DNA of 64,000 nucleotides from positions 1 through 64,000 of the forward strand of contig NZ_JAVDXV010000011.1 of assembly GCF_031458115.1 (NCBI RefSeq), written 5' to 3'. Under the pieces are notes generated by a model. It was not told the origin of the DNA. It did no database searches and saw nothing but the letters and a program-made list of their open reading frames with translations. The translations under genes were made by a program, and so were the position numbers. Positions 54,725 through 63,718 of the stretch are shown piece after piece (position 1 is the first letter of the stretch; each line of letters begins with the position of its first letter). Source of the DNA: Pelomonas asaccharophilus_A. GTDB taxonomy: Bacteria; Pseudomonadota; Gammaproteobacteria; Burkholderiales; Burkholderiaceae_C.

Positions 54725-55624
54725 TCAAAGCCTCAGCCAGTCCGCCACCTTCGCATTGAAGAAGCCGCTCTGCTCGTAGGCGCGCCGCACCAGCCCTTGC
54801 TGGCGCAGTTGCGCGAGGCCGGCGTTGAGCTGGTCGCGCAGCCGCGGGCCCTGCGCGTGCGTGGCCGACACCAGGAAGTGCCGCGTGCCGCGCATCGCGA
54901 CCTTCAGCCCCGGCACCGGCATCAGCCGCACGCCTTCCACCAGCATGGCCATGTCCGGCGTGGGCTGGAAGGGCGCCAGCAGCAGGTCGGCGCGGTCCTG
55001 TTGCAGCATGCGCGGCATCAGGTTCCAGCTGGCGACGTGCTGCAGCTGCGCCACGCCCAGCGCCTGCAGCGTCTGCCAGTCCACCCGCCAGGTGTTGTTG
55101 CTCAGCACGCGCAGCTGGCGCACGTCGGCCAGGCTGCGGGCGGCGAGCGCGCGCGCATTGCCGGGCGTGGTGTACAGGCCCACCTCGAACTCGCCGTCCA
55201 GCAGCACGGGGTCGCTGAACAGCAGGCCGTCGGGCTGCGGGAAGTCCTGCCGCCAATAGCTGGTGGCGCTGCAGGCGGCGTGGCCGGCGCGCAGCTCGGC
55301 GTGCAGCCGCTGGCTGGTGGGCATGGGCGCCATGGCGAGCTTCAGCGCCTTGTCCTGACGCGCCAGCGCCTGATGGATGAGCACGACCTCGACGACATCC
55401 CGGCGCGACAGCGGCCCGCCGTAGTCGGTCACCGCCGCGGGATCGCGCCCGGCCAGGAAGCGCCGGTAGTCGCGCAGCACGTCGTCCGGGATCAGCGCCG
55501 GCAGCAGCGGCTCGGCCATCGCCCAGCTCGGCAGCAGGCTGCCGGCCGACAGGCCCAGCAGGCTGCGGCGGCCGAGGCTGGCGGCTTCAGAAGGGGGACT
55601 TGCGGTGGCGGACGGGTCGCTCAA
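54725..55624 (-). CDS. Periplasmic solute-binding-like protein with Tat-type signal
   Basis: About 299 residues from a TTG start at 55624, chosen because AAGAGG lies seven bases upstream and earlier codons fall in repeat DNA. A twin-Arg signal GRRSLLGLSAGSLLPSWAMA is followed by a periplasmic binding fold (WRQDFPQPDGLLFSDPVLLD; VGLYTTPGNARALA; QQDRADLLLAPFQPTPDMAM). No ABC partner genes are adjacent. It is 66 bp downstream of a dispersed repeat that follows putA. Confidence 0.78.
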   Translation of the reverse strand: MSDPSATASPPSEAASLGRRSLLGLSAGSLLPSWAMAEPLLPALIPDDVLRDYRRFLAGRDPAAVTDYGGPLSRRDVVEVVLIHQALARQDKALKLAMAPMPTSQRLHAELRAGHAACSATSYWRQDFPQPDGLLFSDPVLLDGEFEVGLYTTPGNARALAARSLADVRQLRVLSNNTWRVDWQTLQALGVAQLQHVASWNLMPRMLQQDRADLLLAPFQPTPDMAMLVEGVRLMPVPGLKVAMRGTRHFLVSATHAQGPRLRDQLNAGLAQLRQQGLVRRAYEQSGFFNAKVADWLRL

Positions 55625-55689
55625 CGGCGGGCCTCTTGGGGGCGGTTGTCCCGTCAAGGATAAGGCTGCGCGAGGTTCCAGGGATGGTC

Positions 55690-55825
55690 GGGCCGAGCGC
55701 CGGGCCGCTCCCAAGCCGGCCCGGGTGGGCGATGTGCTCGTGGCTCAATGCCGCGAGCATCGCCGTCCCCTCGGGGGACCGACCAGCCACGCCCGCGTTC
55801 AGCGCGGCGGGACTGGGCGAGGGGC
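55690..55825 (-). repeat. Dispersed 3'-end element, copy D
   Basis: Reads on the minus strand from GCCCCTCGCCCAGTC to GGCGCTCGGCCC, starting nine bases after the putA stop. The central stem has C4-G6' where copies B and C have T4-A6', a compensatory pair change, plus one mismatch. A short CGAGG/CCTCG hairpin stands at the putA side. Confidence 0.93.
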
Positions 55826-55834
55826 CTCGTTTTT

Positions 55835-58800
55835 TCAGTGCATGCCCGCCAGCAAGGCCGCGTTGCCGCCGGCCGCCGCCGTGTTGATGGTCAGCGTCTG
55901 CTCCGCCGTGAAGCGGTAGAGCTGGCGCACATGGCCGGCCGCCACCACCAGCGGCAGGATGGCGCCGGGCCGCGCGGCGAGGATCTGCGCGAGGCAGTGG
56001 GCGACGGCCGCGTCCGACGACGCCAGCGCCACGCCGGCGAGCTGCGGCGCGGCCAGCACGCCCGCGGTGGCGGTCTCGGGCAGCAGCGTCAGCGCCTGGG
56101 CCGGCAGGCCGGCGCGCAGCAGCGCCTGGGCCGTGCGCTCGTCGCCGCCCAGCCAGACCACGCTGTTGCCGGCCAGCAGCGCGCTGACGACGGCGGCCAG
56201 GCCGTGCTCGGCGCGGCCGATGACGACGAAGGCACCGCGCGCATGGTGGCGCAGCGTGTTGCTCTCGCCGGTGGGGCCGGGCAGCACCGCGTCGGCGAAC
56301 AGCGTCTGCGCGGCGGCGAACAGGTCGCGCAGCACGAAGGCGGCGGGGGCGTCCAGCATGTCGGTGCCACGGCGCAGTCGCGTGATGCGGTCGGCCAGCG
56401 GCAGGTCGCGCCAGCTGGCATCCACGCCCAGCGCCAGCGGCGTGGCCGGACCGTCCAGCTGTAGCGCCACCGCGGGCGCGTCGACGCGCGGCTCGGCGAC
56501 GAAGCGGCGCAGGTAGTCGGGGCCACCGGCCTTGGGGCCGGTGCCGGACAGGCCTTCGCCACCGAACGGCTGCACGCCCACCACGGCGCCGATGATGTTG
56601 CGGTTCACGTAGACGTTGCCGATGCGCGCGTCGTCGGCCAGGCGCTGGGCGCGGCTGTCGATACGGGTCTGGATGCCCAGCGTGAGGCCGTAGCCCAGGC
56701 GGTTGATGTCAGCGATGACCTCGTCCACCGAGTCCTTGAAGCGCACGACATGCAGCACCGGGCCGAAGATCTCCTCGCCCAGATCGGCGATGCGCGGGAT
56801 CTCGAACGCGACCGGGCGGATCTGGCGCGGCAGCACATCGCGCACGGGGGCCTCGGCGATCAGCAGGGCCTCGCGCTTCAGGCGCTCGACATGCTTGCCG
56901 ATGTTGGTATGGGCTTCGTCGTCGATGACCGGGCCCACGTCGGTGGCGAGCTGCTCGGGCTTGCCCACCCACAGTTGCTGCACGGCGCCCTTCAGCATCT
57001 CGACGACGCCGTCGGCAATGCTGTCTTGCACGCACAGCAGCCGCAGCGCCGAGCAGCGCTGGCCGGCGGAGCGGAAGGCGCTCTGCACGACCGCGTCGAT
57101 GACCTGCTCGGGCAGCGCGGTGGAGTCCACCACCATCGCATTCAGGCCGCCGGTTTCGGCGATGAGGGGAATCGGCGAGTTCGGCTTCTTTGCCAGCGCC
57201 TTGTTGATGAGCTGCGCAACGGCCGTGGAGCCGGTGAAGCAGACGCCGGCGGTGTGCGCATGGGCCACGAGGCCGGCACCGACGGTCTCGCCGGCGCCGT
57301 GCAGCAGTTGCAGTGCATCAGCCGGCACGCCGGCGGCATGCAGCAGGTCCACCATCTTCAGCGCGACAAACGGCGTCTGCTCCGCAGGTTTGGCCGCGAG
57401 GGTGTTCCCGGCCACCAGCGCCGCGACGACCTGGCCCGCAAAGATGGCCAGCGGGAAGTTCCAAGGGCTGATGCAGACAAACACGCCGCGGCCGTGCATG
57501 TGGGCCGGGTCTTGCTCCGCGATGTCGGCGTAGTAGCGCAGGAAGTCCACGGCCTCGCGCACCTCGGCGACGCAGTCGGCCTGGGTCTTGAAGGCCTCCT
57601 TGACCAGCAGCGCGCAGAACTCGGCCAGGCGCGCGTCCAGCGCATCGGCGGCGCGGCGCAGGATGGCGGCGCGCTGCGCGACGGGCGTGCCGTTCCAGCC
57701 GGTGAAGCCGGCGTGCAGGCGGGCCATCGCGGCATCAACGTCGGCCGCCGTCGCCTCGGGCACCGGCTCCACGCGCACCGTGTCCAGCGCGGCCTGCAGC
57801 GGCTCGCGCTGCGCGGGGGCGGTCAGGTCGGCGCCGGTGGAGTTGGCGCGGCCGCGGCCCTCGCCGTCCAGGTACAGCGCAGGCGGCAGCGGCAGCGCCG
57901 ACGCGCCGCGCACGTCCAGCAGCGGCGAGCCCAGCAGCTCGGGCACCTGCACGGCGGGGTCGGCCAGCTGGTGCACAAACGACGAGTTGGCGCCGTTCTC
58001 CAGCAGGCGGCGCACGAGGTAGGCCAGCAGGTCGCGGTGCTCGCCCACCGGCGCGTAGACGCGGCAGGGGATGCTGCCGTCCTTCAGCACCTCGCGGTAG
58101 ACACCCTCGCCCATGCCATGCAGGCGCTGCATCTCGAACTTGGCGCCGGTGGCCCGCGCCATCTGCACGATGGCGGCGATGGTGCCGGCGTTGTGGCTGG
58201 CGAACTGCGGGTAGATGACGTCGGCGTGCTGGATCAGCGCACGGGCGCATGCCAGATAGCTCACATCGGTGTGCTGCTTGTGCGTGAACACCGGGTAGTG
58301 CGTCAGGCCCAGTTCCTGCGCGCGCTTGATCTCGCCGTCCCAGTAGGCGCCCTTGACCAGCCGCACCATGAAGCGCAGGCCGTGCTTGCGCGCGATGGCC
58401 GCCACCTCGTCGACGACCTGCAGCGCGCGGGTCTGATAGGCCTGCACGGCCAGGCCGAAGCCGCGCCACTGCGGGTAGAACAGTGCGATGCGCGCGGCCA
58501 GCTGGTCCAGCACGTCCAGCGACAGCTCCAGGCGATCGACCTCTTCCGCGTCTATGGTCAGGTTGATGTTGGCCTCGGCGGCCAGCGTGATGAGCTGCCA
58601 CACGCGCGGCAGCAGCTCGACGAACACACGTTCGCGCTGCAGCACCTCGTAGCGGCTGAACAGCGCGCTGAGCTTGATGGAGATGCCATCGGAGGCTTCC
58701 GGGCCGTCGGCGCGCTGGCCCGCCGCGATGGCCTTGATGGCGCCGACGTAGGCGGCCTGGTAGCGGCGCGCGTCGTCCTCGGTGCGGGCGCCCTCGCCCA

Positions 58801-59392
58801 GCATGTCGTAGCTGAACCTGAGGTTCTTCTGCGCCTTGCGCGCGTCGGCCGCCTCGCCCATCGCCTCGGCTATGTTGCGGCCCAGCACGAACTGCCGGCC
58901 CAGCAGCTGGATGGCGCGCACCGTGGCCGCCACCACGGTCTGCGCGCCCAGGCGCTTGAACATGCCGCCCTCGTCCTCGGCGCCCGGCAGGAAGCGCTTG
59001 GACATGGAGATGGCCGAGGCCGACAGCGCGGCCAGCATCTTGTGCGGGCTGCCCTCGCTGGCGCCGTCGAAGTCGGCGCGGCCCAGCTGGTCGGCCGTCA
59101 GCGCGATGGCGGTGGGGGCATCGGGCACGCGCAGCAGCGCCTCGGCCAGCCGCATCAGCGCCAGGCCCTCGCTGCTGGTGATGGGGTACTCGCGCAGCAG
59201 CGACTCCATCGCCCAGAACGGCGCCGGGTTGCGGCGCACCTGCTCCACCCAGGGCGATGCCATCGCGATGACGCCGGGCCAGTCCAGCGCGGCGCCCACG
59301 CGGTCGGCCAGCGCCTGCACGACGGGGGCCTCGGCCCGGTAGGGATCGGGCAGGCGGGGCGACTCGGGCGGGACGACGAAAGGCGTGGACAT
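55835..59392 (-). CDS. putA: Bifunctional proline dehydrogenase/P5C dehydrogenase (PutA without DNA-binding domain)
   Basis: The 1185-residue enzyme oxidises proline to glutamate. It has an FAD-dependent proline dehydrogenase domain (about 150-470), then an aldehyde dehydrogenase domain with catalytic Cys780 in SAGQRCSALRLLC and an upstream ETGGLN motif, and a C-terminal domain of about 200 residues that seals the substrate tunnel. The N-terminal ribbon-helix-helix of trifunctional PutA is missing (it opens MSTPFVVPPESPRLPDPYR), so repression must come from elsewhere, here the divergent Lrp-type gene. A dispersed repeat follows its stop codon. Confidence 0.96.
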   Translation of the reverse strand: MSTPFVVPPESPRLPDPYRAEAPVVQALADRVGAALDWPGVIAMASPWVEQVRRNPAPFWAMESLLREYPITSSEGLALMRLAEALLRVPDAPTAIALTADQLGRADFDGASEGSPHKMLAALSASAISMSKRFLPGAEDEGGMFKRLGAQTVVAATVRAIQLLGRQFVLGRNIAEAMGEAADARKAQKNLRFSYDMLGEGARTEDDARRYQAAYVGAIKAIAAGQRADGPEASDGISIKLSALFSRYEVLQRERVFVELLPRVWQLITLAAEANINLTIDAEEVDRLELSLDVLDQLAARIALFYPQWRGFGLAVQAYQTRALQVVDEVAAIARKHGLRFMVRLVKGAYWDGEIKRAQELGLTHYPVFTHKQHTDVSYLACARALIQHADVIYPQFASHNAGTIAAIVQMARATGAKFEMQRLHGMGEGVYREVLKDGSIPCRVYAPVGEHRDLLAYLVRRLLENGANSSFVHQLADPAVQVPELLGSPLLDVRGASALPLPPALYLDGEGRGRANSTGADLTAPAQREPLQAALDTVRVEPVPEATAADVDAAMARLHAGFTGWNGTPVAQRAAILRRAADALDARLAEFCALLVKEAFKTQADCVAEVREAVDFLRYYADIAEQDPAHMHGRGVFVCISPWNFPLAIFAGQVVAALVAGNTLAAKPAEQTPFVALKMVDLLHAAGVPADALQLLHGAGETVGAGLVAHAHTAGVCFTGSTAVAQLINKALAKKPNSPIPLIAETGGLNAMVVDSTALPEQVIDAVVQSAFRSAGQRCSALRLLCVQDSIADGVVEMLKGAVQQLWVGKPEQLATDVGPVIDDEAHTNIGKHVERLKREALLIAEAPVRDVLPRQIRPVAFEIPRIADLGEEIFGPVLHVVRFKDSVDEVIADINRLGYGLTLGIQTRIDSRAQRLADDARIGNVYVNRNIIGAVVGVQPFGGEGLSGTGPKAGGPDYLRRFVAEPRVDAPAVALQLDGPATPLALGVDASWRDLPLADRITRLRRGTDMLDAPAAFVLRDLFAAAQTLFADAVLPGPTGESNTLRHHARGAFVVIGRAEHGLAAVVSALLAGNSVVWLGGDERTAQALLRAGLPAQALTLLPETATAGVLAAPQLAGVALASSDAAVAHCLAQILAARPGAILPLVVAAGHVRQLYRFTAEQTLTINTAAAGGNAALLAGMH

Positions 59393-59421
59393 GGCGGGAC
59401 TCCTGTGAGGATTGGCACTCT

Positions 59422-59440
59422 ATCCATGTGTTTCATGGAT
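59422..59440. promoter_or_regulatory. Operator in the putA/Lrp divergent promoter
   Basis: The perfect inverted repeat ATCCATG-TGTTT-CATGGAT sits in the 88-bp AT-rich region between the two genes, the expected place for an Lrp/AsnC dimer site controlling both. The surrounding sequence (AAATT, TATAAAT) looks promoter-like in both directions. Confidence 0.82.
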
Positions 59441-59480
59441 TAAATTCCAAGCATTCGCATCAGCCTAGATATAAATCCAG

Positions 59481-59954
59481 ATGACCGACGACACCAGCCG
59501 ACTCGACAAGATCGACGCCCGCATCTTGCGCGTTCTGCAGGAGGACGGGCGCATTTCCAACCTGAAGCTGGCCGAGACGGTGCACCTGTCCCCCACTGCC
59601 GTGCTGGAACGCGTGAAGCGGCTGACCCGCGACGGCTACATCCTGGGCTACGAGGCGCGGCTGAACCCGGCCAAGCTCGGCGCGGCCATGCTGGTCTTCA
59701 TCGAGGTGCACCTGGACCGCACGGTGCTGGACGTGATGGACACCTTCAAGGCCGCCGTCCAGGCCCGGCCCGAGATCCTGGAATGCCACCTGGTGGCCGG
59801 CGGCTTCGACTATCTGCTGAAGACCCGCGTGCGCGACATGACCGCCTACCGCGAGTTCATCGGCAGCGTCATCTGGACGCTGCCGGGCGTGCGCGAGACG
59901 CGCACCTATGCGGTGATGGAGGAGGTGAAGTCGACGAATGCGTTGCCGATCTGA
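59481..59954 (+). CDS. Lrp/AsnC-family regulator of the putA locus
   Basis: The 157-residue regulator has an N-terminal winged helix (ILRVLQEDGRISNLKLAETV then LSPTAVLERVKRL) and a C-terminal ligand-binding (RAM) domain with the conserved LVAGGFDYLLKTRVRDM. It is divergent from putA with a shared operator, so it likely senses proline and activates putA, as known for PutR-type regulators. Small and complete. Confidence 0.92.
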   Translation: MTDDTSRLDKIDARILRVLQEDGRISNLKLAETVHLSPTAVLERVKRLTRDGYILGYEARLNPAKLGAAMLVFIEVHLDRTVLDVMDTFKAAVQARPEILECHLVAGGFDYLLKTRVRDMTAYREFIGSVIWTLPGVRETRTYAVMEEVKSTNALPI

Positions 59955-59997
59955 GGACACACCTGCCTGAAGGCTTCCGCCCGCCGCCACCCTCACA

Positions 59998-60594
59998 ATG
60001 GTCCATATGGACATGCGGCATCAACCGGCCTGGATCCGCTGGCGCCAGGCCGCCGAGGCGGGCGAACTGGGCCTGTGGGACCTGCGCCACGAACTCGAGA
60101 CCGTGCAGTACTCGCCGCCGTGGAAGCAGCGGCTGGGCTTCCCCGAGCCGGAGCGCGCGGACAGCACGCATTTCTGGCGCTGCCGGGTGCACCCTCAGGA
60201 CCTGGCGCCCACGCTGGACGCGATGCGCGAGCACGCGCGCGGCGCCACGCCCGGCTACGAGGCGACGTTCCGGCTGCGCACCAATGGCTCGGGCTACCGC
60301 CTGATGCACTCCCGCGGCCGCATCATCGAACGCGGCCCCGACGGCCGGGCACTGCGCATGGTGGGCACGATGCTGGACCTGACCGAACGCCCGCCCACGC
60401 CGATGGGCGGCCTGCCTGAAGGGCCGCGGGGCTTGATGGAAGGGGCGACGCTGGCGCTGCCGTTCCATCGGCTGCTGTCGGATACGGCCGACCAGAAGCT
60501 CACCCAGGAGCGGGAGCGCGTGCTGGCCCTCGTGGACGACCTCTTGCAAGACACGCTGGCCCAACTCACGAGCCGGCTCGCGCCGCAGGCCTAG
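59998..60594 (+). CDS. PAS-domain protein without output domain
   Basis: The 198-residue protein has one PAS-fold 3 domain (about 15-130: LGLWDLRHELETVQYSPPW ... GYEATFRLRTNGSGYRL ... IIERGPDGRALRMVGTMLDL), then a short helical tail. There is no kinase, GGDEF or HTH domain, so it may act as an adaptor or ligand sensor for a partner encoded elsewhere. The start is ATG 59998 (also possible at 60007 or 60013). It is convergent with the dienelactone hydrolase gene, eight bases apart. Confidence 0.8.
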   Translation: MVHMDMRHQPAWIRWRQAAEAGELGLWDLRHELETVQYSPPWKQRLGFPEPERADSTHFWRCRVHPQDLAPTLDAMREHARGATPGYEATFRLRTNGSGYRLMHSRGRIIERGPDGRALRMVGTMLDLTERPPTPMGGLPEGPRGLMEGATLALPFHRLLSDTADQKLTQERERVLALVDDLLQDTLAQLTSRLAPQA

Positions 60595-60601
60595 CGCCGA
60601 T

Positions 60602-61297
60602 TCAACCCAGCTCGCGGCCGAAGAACCGCATCGCGCGGTCCCAGGCCTGCTGCGCCCACAAGGCGTCGTACTGCGTCTGCGGGATGCGGCCCGGGCCCTG
60701 CGCTTCCTCGTTGGCGAACGCATGGTGGGCCAGGTAGCGGTGGCCTTCATAGCGGACGGCGGCTTCCTTCAGCTTGGCCTCCAGCGTGTCCACGCCGGCG
60801 ATCTTGAAGAACTCGTCCTGCGTAGCCCAGTGCGCCTGCAGCGGGATGGTGATCTTGCTCGCGTCCACATACTCCACCGGCGGCATGCCGTACCAGACAA
60901 CGGCCGCATCGGCCTCGGGCACCAGCGTCGAGGCCAGCACGGTCAGCGCGCCGCCCATGCAGTAGCCGGTGACGCCCACCTTGCCGCTGCCCAGCTTCAG
61001 CCCCTTCAGGTAGTTCACCGCGCCGCGCACATCCTGCGACGCGGCGTCGCCGAAGTTCAGGTCCGTCATCAGATGGTGGGCCTCCTCCTGCTCGACGGTG
61101 CTCTTGCCGCGGTACAGGTCGGGCACCAGCGCCGTGAAGCCGGCATCCGCCCAGCGCCGGGCCACGCCGCGGATCTGGTCGTTCAGGCCCCACCATTCCT
61201 GGATGACGACGACGGCGCCCAGTGGCGCCTGGGCTTCGGCTAGGTAGCCGCTGACGGTGGCGCCATCGGGACGTTGAAAGCTGATCGTCTGCGGCAT
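60602..61297 (-). CDS. Dienelactone hydrolase family protein
   Basis: The 231-residue alpha/beta hydrolase has Cys113 in GYCMGG as nucleophile, Glu34 in QEWWGL, Asp160 (HWATQDEFF) and His191 (LAHHAFANEE), the classic DLH triad with cysteine. It hydrolyses dienelactone or similar lactones in aromatic ring-cleavage routes, which would fit a transporter for aromatic acids in the same genome. Divergent from ribA (80 bp). Confidence 0.9.
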   Translation of the reverse strand: MPQTISFQRPDGATVSGYLAEAQAPLGAVVVIQEWWGLNDQIRGVARRWADAGFTALVPDLYRGKSTVEQEEAHHLMTDLNFGDAASQDVRGAVNYLKGLKLGSGKVGVTGYCMGGALTVLASTLVPEADAAVVWYGMPPVEYVDASKITIPLQAHWATQDEFFKIAGVDTLEAKLKEAAVRYEGHRYLAHHAFANEEAQGPGRIPQTQYDALWAQQAWDRAMRFFGRELG

Positions 61298-61377
61298 GCT
61301 GTGCTCCGAAGTTAGGAACGGGAGTCTGCCCTGTCCGCCACGGGTTTTCCCGCGCGGGGCGACAATGGCCCCTCATC

Positions 61378-61983
61378 ATGAACATCGAACGCATCGTCTC
61401 CACCCGCCTGCCCACGCCCTTCGGCGAGTTCGCCATCCACGGTTTCCGTGAGAGCGACACGGGCCAGGAGCATGTGGTGCTGAGCATGGGCGAGCTGACC
61501 GGCGACGAACCGCCGCTGGTGCGGGTGCACTCTGAGTGCATGACCGGCGAGGTGTTCGGCTCGCTGCGCTGCGACTGCCGGCCGCAGCTGGAGGCGGCGA
61601 TGAAAAGCGTGGCCAAACAGGGCCGCGGCGCCATCGTCTACATGCGCGGCCACGAGGGCCGTGGCATCGGCCTGGTGCAGAAGCTGCGCGCCTACGCCGA
61701 GCAGGATGCCGGCGCCGATACCATCGAGGCCAACGCCGCGCTAGGCCTGCCCATCGATGCCCGCCGCTACGACGCGGCCGCCTGCATGCTGCGTGCGTTG
61801 GGCGTGCACCGCATCCGGCTGCTGACCAACAACCCGCTGAAGATGGCCGCGCTGGCCGAGTTCGGCATCGAGGTGGTGGAGCGCGAGGCGTCGCTGACGC
61901 GGCCCGGCCCCGAGAACGAGAAGTACCTGCGCACCAAGGCCGAGAGCATGGGCCACCACGACCTGGGCCACTTGTTCGAGTGA
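61378..61983 (+). CDS. ribA: GTP cyclohydrolase II (riboflavin biosynthesis)
   Basis: The 201-residue enzyme is of normal length and has zinc ligands Cys54, Cys65 and Cys67 (HSECMTGEVFGSLRCDC), GHEGRGIGLVQKLRAY and NNPLKMAAL. It opens GTP to start riboflavin and FAD synthesis; PutA in this window uses FAD. Convergent with the phosphatase gene, ten bases apart. Confidence 0.95.
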   Translation: MNIERIVSTRLPTPFGEFAIHGFRESDTGQEHVVLSMGELTGDEPPLVRVHSECMTGEVFGSLRCDCRPQLEAAMKSVAKQGRGAIVYMRGHEGRGIGLVQKLRAYAEQDAGADTIEANAALGLPIDARRYDAAACMLRALGVHRIRLLTNNPLKMAALAEFGIEVVEREASLTRPGPENEKYLRTKAESMGHHDLGHLFE

Positions 61984-61993
61984 CGCCCTCTAC

Positions 61994-63160
61994 CTACAGC
62001 GCCACCCGCGAACCGTCCGCCAGCGCGCGGCTGTAGGCCCCGCCCTCGATGAGCAAGCCCTCGGAACGCCTGGGCGGCATGCTGCCGCGGTAGTCCAGCG
62101 GGTGCTTCACGTCTATGGCCAGCACCCGGCCGTCGTAGCGTTTCTGGACCCGCCAGACCGGCGTGTGGCCCACCACGACCGCCTTGGCGCCGAAATGCCG
62201 CAGCGTCGCGTCGACCTGGGCCTGCGACGCCTCGTTCTCGACGTAGCCGCGGTACCAGGCCAGGCCGGTCTGCGTGTGGATCAGCAGGTCTTCGGGCAGC
62301 GGCTGCGGGCGCGGAAAGTAGGGCCGGCGATAGTGCTCGCGCACCAGGCGATTCATCTGCGCCAGATCGAAGCCGGCGGCGACAACGCCGGGATGCAGGC
62401 CGCCGTGCACGAACAGGTGGCCGTTGATCTTCTCGATGCTGTTCTTGCTGGCCAGCCAGCGGCCCAGCAGGGCGTCCGGCCCCATCAGCTCGTGCTGCTG
62501 GCGCTCCAGGATGCCTGCGGCACCGATGTACTTCTTGTGCGCGGACTGGAAGTTGCCCTGCAGGTTCTTGATCTCGTGGTTGCCGAGGATGAAGTGCACG
62601 TGCCCGCCCTGCGCCCGGGCTGCCTGCTCCAGCTTGTAGATCAGCCACAGCAGCTGCGTGGTCGAGGCGCCGCGGTCGACGAAGTCGCCGACCAGCACCA
62701 GGTGGCCGCGGCCGAAGGTCCAGCGCAGCTCGCGGTCCATCACGCGTTGCTGGATCAGGAAGTCGCGGAACGTGCGGTAGTTGCCCTCCACATCGGACAG
62801 CGCCAGCAGCGGCTGGCCGTCGTCGTACACCACGGGCGGCGTCGCGATGTCCGGCTCCACGCGCACGGTGAAGCGGCTGTCGTCGAGCGGGAACTGCACG
62901 GTCGCGTCGAAGCCCTGCCCCGCCGCATGGCGATGCCGCTCCAGCCAGAAGCCTTCGGCGCGGCTGCCGCGGATGTGATCCACCTGCCAGCCTTCGGCCG
63001 TCCGGAACACATGCGGCCCCTCGTCGCCGACCTTGTAGGCCCGCATGTCGTCGCCGTAGTCGACGTCCAGGCCCAAGGCCAGAGCCAGCGCGGCGGCAGG
63101 CACCGCCAGCACCAGCAGCACGACCAGGAAATGGCCCAGATTGGCCAATACCCGCTTCAT
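61994..63160 (-). CDS. Membrane-anchored metallophosphoesterase
   Basis: The 388-residue protein has an N-terminal membrane helix (8-30) and a calcineurin-like phosphatase domain with DVEGN (first metal ligand), GDFVDRG, GNHE, HGG and GHTPVWR. It probably acts in the periplasm as a protein or nucleotide phosphatase. The ATG at 63160 overlaps the upstream stop (ATGA). It is the last gene of the PadR/HAAS operon. Confidence 0.88.
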   Translation of the reverse strand: MKRVLANLGHFLVVLLVLAVPAAALALALGLDVDYGDDMRAYKVGDEGPHVFRTAEGWQVDHIRGSRAEGFWLERHRHAAGQGFDATVQFPLDDSRFTVRVEPDIATPPVVYDDGQPLLALSDVEGNYRTFRDFLIQQRVMDRELRWTFGRGHLVLVGDFVDRGASTTQLLWLIYKLEQAARAQGGHVHFILGNHEIKNLQGNFQSAHKKYIGAAGILERQQHELMGPDALLGRWLASKNSIEKINGHLFVHGGLHPGVVAAGFDLAQMNRLVREHYRRPYFPRPQPLPEDLLIHTQTGLAWYRGYVENEASQAQVDATLRHFGAKAVVVGHTPVWRVQKRYDGRVLAIDVKHPLDYRGSMPPRRSEGLLIEGGAYSRALADGSRVAL

Positions 63161-63717
63161 CACCGCAGGCTGCGAGACAGCACCTGCAGCACGCGCCGGG
63201 TCAGCAGGCCAATGGCCGCGGCAAGCGCCAGCGCGACCGGCGCGAACAGCGGGCCCAGCAGCTCCGCCTGATCCGGGTGAGGTGCGCCCGTGAAGCCGAT
63301 GACCACGCTCTCGCCCCCAGGGGTGGCCCACAAGCCCACCGAGCCCTGGCCCAGCAGCTTGACCACCGCCAGGCTCAGGAAGCACAGCGCCAGGCCATAG
63401 CCGAACGCGGCCATCGAGCCGTACAGGCCGCGCGTGACGCCGCGCCGCACCGTCTGGATCGCGCGGAAACCTCGCGGCGGCGGCGTGCCCGCCAGCACAT
63501 GCGACACATAGCGCGCCGCCAGCTCGCGCGGCTCGCCGAAGCCGGCCAGCACGTTCTCCAGCTGCACCAGCTGGCCGCTGCGCTCGGACTGCTCCAGCAC
63601 GTCCAGCACATGGCCCTCGATCTCGCGAATCACCTCGGCCGCGTCGGCCGGGTCCAGCGGCGCGAGGTAGGTGGCCAGCTCCTGGCTGTAGCGCTGGATT
63701 CGTTGTCGCGTGTCCAT
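63160..63717 (-). CDS. HAAS-domain membrane protein
   Basis: The 185-residue protein has an N-terminal HAAS signalling domain (YSQELATYLAPLDPADAAEV then IREIEGHVLDVLEQ) of the kind normally next to PadR regulators, followed by two membrane segments. HAAS proteins are thought to relay a signal from PadR-controlled genes to a partner; here the partner is probably the phosphatase. It overlaps both neighbours' translation signals (ATGA on the 3' side). Confidence 0.88.
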   Translation of the reverse strand: MDTRQRIQRYSQELATYLAPLDPADAAEVIREIEGHVLDVLEQSERSGQLVQLENVLAGFGEPRELAARYVSHVLAGTPPPRGFRAIQTVRRGVTRGLYGSMAAFGYGLALCFLSLAVVKLLGQGSVGLWATPGGESVVIGFTGAPHPDQAELLGPLFAPVALALAAAIGLLTRRVLQVLSRSLR

Positions 63718-63718
63718 G

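Noticed and set aside
56750..59443. Almost 900-codon open frame antisense to putA
   Set aside because: putA is certain from its motifs; the antisense frame is low-information Gln/His/Arg-rich sequence.
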